DNA from: Spisula solida
Lineage: Eukaryota > Mollusca > Bivalvia > Venerida > Mactridae
DNA length: 64,000 nucleotides
Assembly: GCA_947247005.1 (NCBI GenBank)
Contig: OX365948.1
Coordinates: 1,302,001-1,366,000, forward strand
Direction of reading: 5' to 3'
Shown: positions 33,234-45,200 of the stretch, piece by piece
Layout: every line of letters begins with the position of its first letter
How positions within the stretch are numbered: the first letter of the stretch is position 1
Translations under genes and position numbers: made by a program
Notes under the pieces: generated by a model
Database searches by the model: none
The model's input: the letters and a program-made list of their open reading frames with translations, nothing else
Told to the model about the DNA's origin: nothing

Positions 33234-36200
33234 GGATGGATGGATGGACGGACGGACGGACGGACGGACGGACGGACGGACGGACCGGACGGACGGACGG
33301 ATAGATAGATAGATCGTTTATTCATTTAAACTGTACAGTTTCTCATGATAAACAAAAGTATATACAACATTAAATACACGTGGTGAAATAAGGATGCATC
33401 ATAAATACGGATAAACATGGTACAAAATAGAGCATATGTAACGTGAATGGAAAGACATACACGCTATTAATTATGGTACTTAATATAAATAAACAAACAT
33501 TCACTTAAACATATTATGGATGGATTAAATATGTTCCTTTTAACAACAAAATATGGAGATGTATTAATCAAATATATAATTTCAAATTTAGTCAGTTCAA
33601 GCTGTAATGGTTTGTATGAGAATAAGTAGTATCTGTAGTTAATTTCTAAATTCATAACTATTGTTTCAATTTGACATACAATTTCAAATATAGTTATAAT
33701 GACGATTATGGCATAACAATGATTTTTATATACATGTACAATGGAAAAAACATATTCGACAAACTTTCTGGGTTTGCCGCAAAATTAACACAATATTTAT
33801 TATTTACAATTGACTAGTAACATATTACTACCGTAGAAGGTCACGGGATTGCTCAATAATTTACATAAATGTATAATTTTGGACTTTTACTATTTACCCA
33901 AAACTTATTGGGCGTTTAATTAAGCGTTGCGTACGTACAGACAATGCTTCTTTGATAAATTTACATAATGACAAAAGTTCTGCTTTATTTGTAGTGTTTA
34001 GCAACAGTGTTAGTTTATACATCATTTCTCTCGTTCTGTAGTACGGTTTAATGTATTTAATTCTTAGATTATGATAAACTGCACATTCGAGAATGAAATG
34101 ATACTCGTCCTCGACTATATTCGTACCACAGATTTGACAAATTCGGTTATTTCTTTCAACACGTTCTCGTTCATATCTACCAGTTTGTACTCTTAGACAA
34201 TGTGCCGATATAAGAATTTTAGTTAATTGTGATCGGAGTTTAGCCGATAATATAGTGTCCAGATAACTTGACTTTTCGAATGATTCTTTCAATGCATTAT
34301 ATAGTATGAGAACATTATTTGAATTTAAGTTTTCCCGCCATTCCTGTAAGTATTCGTCAATTAAACGTTGTTTAAAGTTTGATACAAATGCATTTGAGTT
34401 TGTAGCTTGAGGTGGGTTATTCCATATGTATAGAAATCCGTGCCTGGACAAAAGTTGTCTCACCTCGGAAAACCAATTGCAAAACCCATTATTTACATCC
34501 TCTAGCGAAAATTGTTTAACTGTTTGGACAAAGATGTTTTCACTGTTTATAATTTTTAACCATATTTTATTATTTTGGTGTATCTCGTAATGTAAAGCGG
34601 GTACCTTCCCAGTTCACCATATACTGCTGCGTTACATGCGTTTTGTCGGACTCCTAAAATGACTTTACAAAACTTGGTATGCAGATTTTCTAGTAATTTT
34701 GATTTAAAAAATCCCCAAATTTCACAACCGTATGTGATTGTTGATGAAACTAGGGAGTCAAATAATTGCATAACTGTTTTAGGTTTAGTATTATATTTCT
34801 TTAGATTTGAAATTAAGGCGTTTAACGACTTCAATCCTTTACCATGTAGGGTTTGTGCATTGAAGTTAAAATTACCAGTGTAATTAAAAGTAACCCCGAG
34901 ATAATTAAAATCGTTTACTGATTCAAGTTCCTGTCCTTCAAAATACCAGCGCTCATTATGTTTAAGTCTTCCTCGTTTTCTAAAAACAACTACCTTTGTC
35001 TTAGAAACATTAACCTTTAATCCCCACTTATTGCAATAATCAGATAGGCGGTTTATCGAGTTTTGTAAATCTTCTGGTGTTAATCCTAGAATAACCATAT
35101 CATCTGCGAACAGTAAAAGTATGAAACAAATATCGTTTAACGTTATTCCAGAAGTATGCCTGTCTTGTAAATAAAGTTCCATGTCTTCAACAAGTAACGA
35201 AAACATGATGGGTGAAAGAATTTCCCCTTGTCTTAGTCCTACAGATATTTCAAAGAAATCCGAGAAATTTCCACACAGTTTTACACAGGATTTTACCGAC
35301 TGATACATACTACGAACAATTCTTAATAGTTTTCCTTGCAGTCCCGAATTATAGAGTTTAAACCATAATCCGTTCCTATAAATGGTATCGAAACATTGTT
35401 TTAGGTCTACGAATGTACTATATAGTCTCTTGTTTTCAATTAATATTTTTTTGTATTATAGAGTTTAGTATAAATACAGCATCAATGGTTGATCTACCCG
35501 GCCTGAATCCAAACTGTGCATCAGATATTTTGTCATTTTCTTCACACCATTTCGATACTCTATTATTTAACACTGCGGTAAATAGTTTTGAAAAATTACT
35601 CAACAGGGTTATGCCCCTGTAGCTGCTAGCTTCATCTTTACGGCCCTTTCTGAATATAGGGATATTTATACCCCTAGTCCAGTTATCCGGATAAATACCT
35701 GATGATAAAATGTTATTAAATATATCAGTTATATAACCTGCTAATATATCACTAGCTTCGATAAAGTATTCGTTTAGTAATTTATCCTCACCAGACGCTT
35801 TATTACGTTTTAATAATCGAATAGCTTTTTTAACTTCCTCCACGGTTATGCTTTCATCAAGTTCCTGAAATATTGAGTTATCATTAAAGTCATTGTTTTG
35901 GTTAAATGACTCAGAATCACAGTGTCCGTTAAACACATTGTTTTTAAACATGTTTTCGAAATATGATTTAAAATCAGACAAGGGGACTTCGTCATTTTTA
36001 CTGTTATTCGTTTTTTTGTTATTAAAGTATCGCCAAAAATCTTTTGGTTGTCGCTTTTTAATGCTTTCGAATTCTCTCGCACGTTTTCAATTATACGACC
36101 TCGACGTCTTGCGTACTATAACCTTATACGTTCTTTTAATCTGCACTATTCTTGACGACCGGTATCCTGTCGTGATTGGTTAAACTGGTACAATGCGTGC

Positions 36201-39200
36201 TTATACGATCGTTTTGCTTCGCGACAATCTTCGTCGAACCACTTTTTGCTATCGTTTATATAATCGTCTCACTACACGATGTTTGACGAACAAAGTATCG
36301 GCAACGCTTCGTATTTCGTCGGTGAATTCCGTAACTAAACTATTTACACATTCTACATCGTTGTTCTTATGATTTGCTATAATTTGGTTTAAACGCGGCA
36401 AGCATGCTATTAGCCCATTGCGGTATTTTTCTTTTTTATCCTGACTCCACGAAATGTATTCATTTGTTGAATCATTTGTATTTACCGGCTTAGTATTGCA
36501 TATAATATCAAAATGTAACGGTGTATGATCGCTAAATTCAGTGAAATCACCGATTGAAAAATTGTTGACAAGATTAAAGTTACATTGATTCAGTAATAGG
36601 TAATCTATCACACTAGCACCTTGGCTATTATAACATGTACTTTTACCATACCAAAGTCTGCCCCTAATCTCCCGTTAGCTATCGACAGGGATGTGCTTTT
36701 GCAGATGTCTAGTAATTTAATTCCGTGCGAGTTACTTCCCTTATCTTGTGAATATCTTGGTAATGGTTCATTTACCTTATAGTCTTCGTTATCTATTTCT
36801 GGGATATACATATCACATAAAATATAGTCGCTGTTCTAGCATTACAGTCGCCTGCAACTAGCACATTTCCTTTAGCTTCAAAATATAATATATCCGACTG
36901 CAAACTATTAAACAAGTCAGTATCAACAATGTTTACAATAGGTGAGTTATCTGCCCATAAATATACAGCAGCGAGGTAAGTATCTTCACATGTATTAAAA
37001 AATGATTTATGTAGTTTAAACCAGACAATAGTATCATGCACATTTTTTACTAATGTAACACCGTCTTTTAAATGATTTCTCACATATACAACTATACCAC
37101 CGCTATTCCTTTTAGCATTTTTATGCCTAAATTTTCTAAAAGAACAATAACCGTCAAGTTCAATTTTACTGGATTTACAAGTCCATGATTCCGTTAGAAT
37201 AATTAAGTCATATTCAGTCAATAGTTTGGTAAAGCCTGGATCTGATCTCTTCTCTAGAGACAGACCATTACAATTCCACACTATGCACTTTAACCCATCC
37301 GGCACTTCTCAGCTACTAGCATTTTTCACTGGTTTACCGTTCACATACAGAGTATCATAGGAAAGCAGCCATGCTGTATGTCCCTTAGCTTTCTCCTCCT
37401 TCATGCGCTTAACAAGGACTCGCCGCTTGTCTGTCACTTCCGGTGGGAATTGTTCTGTTACTAAGCTTCCTCACCATTTCACGATCGGGGAACAGGTTAA
37501 ACTTGCACACTATGTGGCGCGTTCGGCCCTGATATCCGGTATGACCCATACGATGAACCCTCTCTGTCTTAATGTTATCTACGGTGGCCTGTGCTATATT
37601 TAATTCATCAACAAGAAATGTTCTAATAATGGCTTCCGTTCTCTCGGGCTTCTCGTTCGGTTCTTCGGGTATGTTACCAAAGATAACGGAGTCCTGCAGT
37701 GACCTGCGTTCATTCTCTAACTGCTCAAAAAGTTTGCTTGCAGCATCGGTCTGTATTTCTAGAGTAAATACCCGACTCTCAGTTTTATTTATTCTCTCAT
37801 CGTTTGTCTTTGCTATATTGTCAATATGGACCCATAATTTTTTGAATTCTTTGTCAAAATCGTCGACTTTTTTCTCTAGGGAATCTAGCGTACTAAGTCT
37901 CTTGTTTATGTCAGTTAATTTCATATCAATTTTACTCATCCATACAACAATATCAGAGATGGTGTGTCCCGATGCATTGCTATTCGGCGCCATTTCTTGC
38001 TGTTCGGGAGTTTCCGTTAAATCATCGAGTACACAATAGCGATTGTCTACGGGAACATTTACCTGTGTTAAGCTATTGTCCGCTTCGTCGAATAATACCG
38101 AGTCGTCATATAATACTGAATTCGTCTCACCCAAAATCTCGCGAATCCGTATTGAATTGCTTTTATCGCCCGGAGACTGATCGCATTTGCTGTATTTGCT
38201 TATGTATCATCACTTTCACTTTTTTTCTTCCTTTTATGACTTTTTTCTTCGTCATTTCAAATTACTGATTTCACCAAAATAATCCTCATATCTTACACTT
38301 TCATTTGGTTTATTTTATATTCCATTTTACTATCTTATAATCAAGTAATTTTGAATTTTCCACGGAGCTCAGAATTCGTGTCTTTCCCCTATTTCAGTCA
38401 CGTGGTCAACAATGTATGGTGTCAATAAAGGTATATTTAACTCGAAAGCGTTTCCCCGACTGAGTTCGCTCTTGAAACTAACGACATACATGTAATATAA
38501 TTATATACTATTAGTTTAACGGCATCAAATTGTATTAAACACTAATTTAGCTAAACACTTATTGTCATTAACGTGGGTACAAAACCGTATAAATTGCTAT
38601 TGCCTTATATTAATTGACACTTTTTTTAATAGAAACACATACAAGATGACTTATTCTGTAGATGGCTCATCTGTAGTCGCGTGGAAAACTTTTTTGAAAG
38701 ATTCAGTGCCCCGGCCGATATTCGAACCAGGACCTCCGGATTGGTAGTCGAGAGCGCTTACCACTCGGTCACCGTCCCACACTGATGTTGAAGACACATC
38801 ATATAGAAATATAAGAATAGTGAAGGATAGATTTTTTAAAATATTTTTATTATTGTTTAAAAAGAATTATTGTAGAAAAAAGACAATGAAAACTATTACC
38901 TTATTCACTGTGCCACATGCTAATACGTGCAATACATCGCTTGCTTAGAATTAGAAGATCGTCAGTACAAATTCAATTTTGTGTCCGGAGCATAACTTTG
39001 TTACCCTAAGTTTACAATGACTCCGAAGTTAGTATCCAAAGTTAGTAAGTATGGTTCTTGAAATGACATGAAACCAATACACACTAACCATAACTCTTTT
39101 TTATTTATTCTCCTTTTATTCAGCTCATCCCATTTTGCTTGTCCAGAGCATAACTTAAATTGCAACCATAAGTTTGAATGACTCCAAACTTGACATGCAT

Positions 39201-42200
39201 TAGACCTTGAGCTGACAATTGACCTTGCCCCCCCCAGTGGGAATTTTCAACACTATGATTTTCTTAAACCTTATGGTAGGTAGCATTCACAGACAAAAGT
39301 TTGCAAGTTTCTGTTGGGGCTTTAACGAGTTACGGAGGTCTGAAATACGTGACTATGCGATTTTCTACAGGAGTCACTAATTTTGCTTACATGATATTAT
39401 AAACATGCCAATTGTTCAATAAATCATGTGAATAAGACATTTATGTATGTTAAATGTATTTGAAATTGAAACTATCAGTTGTACAAATTATTATAGGCAA
39501 AAAATGTGATATAACATACGTAATTTACGTTACTTTGCATGAAATTACTAGAATATTAAAAAAAACAGTCAACGTATATGACGTTTTTAAGTTAAGAAAT
39601 GATGGTACATTGTACTGATTAGTATGCAGCTCCATAATGTATATAGCTATAGTACAACTACACAAATAGTTCATTGATATGGAATGCCATGTAAAATACG
39701 TTACCTTTAAAAAATATCGGGTTTTTCAACAACATTTCAGTTAAAATTTCCGTATAACACATATAGTGGGGTGACAATTGGTGATTTTTTTGCGGTAGCT
39801 AGGTGACAGCTTAAGTAGAACAAGCAATGTTATATACCAAAATGTTCGCCTATGTATGTACTATATGGAACTGCCGGCATAAATTGTCAACACGTGGTGT
39901 GGACCCGGAAATTCAGGATGGCGTCCAAGATGGCCGCCATAATTTACAAATACACTTAAAATTCTATGTTCTCATGCATTTTTATTTATTTATGTATATA
40001 GTCACAGGCAAATTAATTGTTCAGCCACCCTTTGTCATTTTACTTCCCCTGGTCATTGGGTTTCCTAAGAAAACCTTAGTTATAGTCTTCCCCAGAGAGA
40101 CTATTTCTCTCCTGGTTGGTATGCAACCAACATCGAGATACAGCACCCAGGGATATCAAACATGTACAGACAACACCCTCAGAGGTACTAATTCACACCT
40201 GGGTTAGGTGGAGCAGACGGGATCAAACCAAGGACCTCTGGAACCCACAAAATATATAACCTCGGTGCTGTCTGTACTTTCGTCTGTTTGTCTGTCAGAA
40301 GGTAACTTGTATGTGTTGAACTCCACTAAAACTGCATATAGAATTTCTTGTGCTTTTATGTTTGCCCTGTTTATCCAGATGCATACGATGGACAGCTGGC
40401 TCATTAAACCAGTTCCGTGGATTAACTTGGATTAATATAATTATGAATGTCATGTATGTAATTTTAATGATCAAAATTGTCTTTTTTATATTTTACAGCA
40501 ATAAAAGTGGGAATTTCATATATTTTTTTTATTTTCATTTTTCTTATAGTCATTCAGTCATCGCTTATCAATATGACTGTACAGGGCTATAGCCTATCAA
40601 TTTGAACCTATACCATACAGGGCTATAGCCTATCAATGTGAATCTTTACTGTAGGGGGCTATCGCCTATCAATGTGAACCTATACGTACCGTACAGGGCT
40701 ATCACCTATCAATGTGAACCTATACTGTAGGGGGCCATCGCCTATCAATGTGAACCTTTATCCTACAGGGCTATCGCCAATCAATGTGAACCTATACTGT
40801 ACAGGGCCATCACCTTTCAATGTGAACCTATACCATACAGGGCTATAGCCTATCAATGTGAACCTATACCATACAGGGCTATAGCCTATCAATGTGAACC
40901 TATACCGTAAGGGGCTATAGTCTATCAATGTGAACCTATATCGTACAGGGCTATGGCCTATCAATGTGAACCTATACCATACAGGGCTATAGCCTATCAA
41001 TATGAAGTTATACCATATGGGGCCTTCACCTATCAATGTGAAACTATCGCCTATCTATGTGAACCTATACTGTACAGCGTCATTGCCTATCTATGTGAAC
41101 CTATACCGTAAGGGGATATCGCCTATCAATGTAAACCTATACGGTACAAGGCTATAGCCTATCAATGTAAACCTATACCGTATTGGGCTATCGCTTATTA
41201 ATGTAAACCTATACCATAAGGGGCCATCACCTATCAATGTAAACTTATACCGTACATGGCTAGTGCCTATCAATGTGAACCTATACCGTTCGTGGCTTTC
41301 GCCTATCAATGTGAACCTATACCATACGGGGCTATCGCCTATCAATGTGAACTTATACCATACAAGGCTAACGCCTATCAATGTGAACCTATACCATACG
41401 GGGCCATCACCTATCAATGTGAACTTATACCGTACATGGCTATCCCCTACCAATGTGAACCTATACCGTACATGGCTATCCCCTATCAATGTGAACCTAT
41501 ACCGTACAGGGCTATTGCCGTAAGGGGTTATCGCCTATCAATGTGAACCTATACCGTATGGGGCTATCGCCTATCAATGTGAACCTATACCATAAGGGGC
41601 TATCGCCTATCAATGTGAACCTATATCGTACAGGGCTATCGCCTATCAATGTGAACCTATACCGTACAAGGCTATCGCCTATCAATGTGAACCTATACCA
41701 TACAGGGCTATAGCCTATCAATGTGAACCTATACCATACAGGGCTATAGCCTATCAATGTGAACCTATACCGTAAGGGGCTATAGCCTATCAATGTGAAC
41801 TTATACCATACAGGGCTATAGCCTACCAATATGAAGTTATACCATATGGGGCCATCACCTATCAATGTGAAACTATCGCCTATCTATGTGAACCTATACT
41901 GTACAGCGTCATTGCCTATCTATGTGAACCCATACCGTAAGGGGATATCGCCTATCAATGTAAACCTATACCGTACGAGGCTATCGGCTTTCAATGTAAA
42001 CCTATACCGTACGGGGCTATCGCTTATCAATGTGAACCTATACCATACGGGGCCATCACCTATCAATGTAAACTTATACCGTACCTGGCTAGTGCCTATC
42101 AATGTGAACCTATACCGTACGTGGCTTTCGCCTATCAATGTGAACCTATACCATACGGGCCATCGCCTATCAATGTGAACCTATACCGTACGGGGCCATC

Positions 42201-45200
42201 ACCTATCAATGTAAACTTATACCGTACAGGGCTAGTGCCTATCAATGTGAACCTATACCATACGGGGCTATCGCCTATCAATGTGAACCTATACTGTTGG
42301 GGGCTATCGCCAATCAATGTGAACCTATACTTTACAGGGCCATCACATATCATTGTGAACCTATACCGTACGAGGCTATCGGCTTTCAATGTGAACCTAT
42401 ACCTTACAGGGCTATCGCCTATCAATGTGAACCTATACTGTTGGGGGCTATGGCCTATCAATGTGAACCTATACCGTACAGCCGGGCTATCGCCTATCAA
42501 TGTGAACCTATACTGTACAGGGCCATCATCTATCAATGTGAGCCTTTACCGTACAGGGCTATTGCCTATCAATGTGAACCTTTACCGTACGGGGCCATCG
42601 CCTATCAATGTGAACCTATACCGTACGGGGCCATCGCCTATCAATGTGAATCTATACCGTACAGGGTATCGCCTATCAATGTGAACCTATACCGTACGGG
42701 GCCATCGCCTATCAATGTGAACCTATACCGTATGGGGTCATCGCCTATCAATGTGAACATATACTGTACAGGGTTAGTGCCTATCAATGTGAACCTATAC
42801 CATACGGGGCCATCACCTATCAATGTGAACCTATACCGTAAGGGGGCTATCGCCTATCAATGTGAACCTATACTGTTGGAGGCTATCGCCTATCAATGTG
42901 AACCTATACTGTACAGGGCCATCACCTAGCAATGTGAACCTATACCATACAGGGCTATCGCCTATCAATGTGAACCTATACCGTACGGGGCCATCGCCTA
43001 TCAATGTGAACCTATACTATACGGGGCCATCGCCTATCAATGTGAACATATACTGTACGGAGCCATCGCCTATCAATGTGAACCTATACTATACGGGGCC
43101 ATCGCCTATCAATGTGAACATATACTGTACACTACAGGGCTATCGCCTATCAATGTGAACCTATACCGTACAGGGCTATCGCCTATCAATGTGAACCTAT
43201 ACTGTAGGGGGATATCGCCTATCAATGTGAACCTATACCGTACAGGGCTATTGCCTATCAATGTGAACCTATACCGTACAGGGCTATCGCCTATCAATGT
43301 GAACCTATACCGTACAGGGCTATCGCCTATCAATGTGAACCTATACTGTAGGGGGATATCGCCTATCAATGTGAACCTATACCGTACGGGGCTATCGCCT
43401 ATCAATGTGAACCTAGACTGTAGGGGGCTATCGCCTATAATCAATGTGAACCTATAGCATAGAGTTATCAGGTAGCCCATATTGTTGATCATATTGAAAA
43501 TTTGTCCAGAACCAAATATGCCATCCACAATAAATGAAGTAGTTATTATTATTATTAGCCCCACCCCCCCCCCCCGAAAATGTGCTGGGCCGCTCATGGA
43601 ATTTTTGTTCTGAATGCTAAAGATAGTTTAATTTAAAATAAAAAAATTAAATGAAAGCAAAAAATCTTCTGCCAAAACTTCAAATCAATCGAAGTACAAA
43701 ACGATTGATACGAATTATTAAATCACCATGGTGCATGAACGGACGTATATACATGTATATAAAAACAAGGTCCGTTATATATATCCATCAATTAAAATTC
43801 AATACAATGAGAGATCTAATTTTTAATTAAATCTCCGTTATCTAATAAGATCTAGATTCTATATATATAAATTTTAAGGGGGGGGGGGGGGGGGGGGGGG
43901 GAGGAAACAATTCAGCGATTATCGAAGTCAAACTTGCAATTCTCACGACTTACGCATCTCATAACCAGTACAGTGAATTTCACAAGTCTAAACCGGAAGC
44001 GGAAGCGAAACTTGCATTTTTCATAAACTTGCGGAATTCATACTACACCGGCTTAGTATTGCATATAATATCAAAATGTAACGGTGTATGATCGCTAAAT
44101 TCAGTGAAATCACCGATTGAAAAATTGTTGACAAGATTAAAGTTACATTAATTCAGTAATAGGTAATCTATCACACTAGCACCTTGGCTATTATAACATG
44201 TACTTTTACCATACCAAAGTCTGCCCCTAATCTCCCGTTAGCTATCGACAGGGATGTGCTTTTGCAGATGTCTAGTAATTTAATTCCGTGTGAGTTACTT
44301 CCCTTATCTTGTGAATATCTTGGTAATGGTTCATTTACCTTATAGTCTTCGTTATCTATTTCTGGGATATACATATCACATAAAATATAGTCGCTGTTCT
44401 AGCATTACAGTCGCCTGCAACTAGCACATTTCCTTTAGCTTCAAAATATAATATATCCGACTGCAAACTATTAAACAAGTCAGTATCAACAATGTTTACA
44501 ATAGGTGAGTTATCTGCCCATAAATATACAGCAGCGAGGTAAGTATCTTCACATGTATTAAAAAATGATTTATGTAGTTTAAACCAGACAATAGTATCAT
44601 GCACATTTTTTACTAATGTAACACCGTCTTTTAAATGATTTCTCACATATACAACTATACCACCGCTATTCCTTTTAGCATTTTTATGCCTAAATTTTCT
44701 AAAAGAACAATAACCGTCAAGTTCAATTTTACTGGATTTACAAGTCCATGATTCCGTTAGAATAATTAAGTCATATTCAGTCAATAGTTTGGTAAAGCCT
44801 GGATCTGATCTCTTCTCTAGAGACAGACCATTACAATTCCACACTATGCACTTTAACCCATCCGGCACTTCTCAGCTACTAGCATTTTTCACTGGTTTAC
44901 CGTTCACATACAGAGTATCATAGGAAAGCAGCCATGCTGTATGTCCCTTAGCTTTCTCCTCCTTCATGCGCTTAACAAGGACTCGCCGCTTGTCTGTCAC
45001 TTCCGGTGGGAATTGTTCTGTTACTAAGCTTCCTCACCATTTCACGATCGGGGAACAGGTTAAACTTGCACACTATGTGGCGCGTTCGGCCCTGATATCC
45101 GGTATGACCCATACGATGAACCCTCTCTGTCTTAATGTTATCTACGGTGGCCTGTGCTATATTTAATTCATCAACAAGAAATGTTCTAATAATGGCTTCC

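Larger units (their letters stand above)
33172..38134 (-). mobile_element. Dead two-ORF LINE retrotransposon in gene D intron 2
   Basis: Reading the minus strand: ORF1 (38134 to about 37311), endonuclease (about 37305-36249), reverse transcriptase (35981-34556), C-terminal CCHC finger region (34463-33894), then a 3' UTR and tetranucleotide tail. ORF1 has a coiled coil and an RRM-like core as in L1/Tx1-type ORF1 proteins. Frameshifts occur in ORF1, at two points in the endonuclease, and between RT segments, so it cannot move by itself. The 5' end is not defined: similarity with the second copy goes beyond ORF1 because both lie in a segmental duplication. Confidence 0.85.
36484..40008. repeat. 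Segmental duplication, copy 1 (lacks gene D exons 3-4)
   Basis: Nearly identical to 44047-49736 except that bases equivalent to 46160-48384 (2225 bp, holding the last two exons of gene D) are replaced by 9 bp (38656-38664). It includes part of the LINE, its 5' flank, a tRNA-like segment and unique DNA up to 40008. Confidence 0.88.

Noticed and set aside
37572..38039. 155-codon plus-strand frame across the LINE
   Set aside because: Antisense shadow of LINE ORF1; the same shadow occurs at 45135-45587.
40562..43458. Long open frames (up to 210 codons) over the 36-bp array as repeat-protein genes
   Set aside because: Frames are open on both strands and in several phases because the period is a multiple of three; the array is intronic and has no start or splice context.
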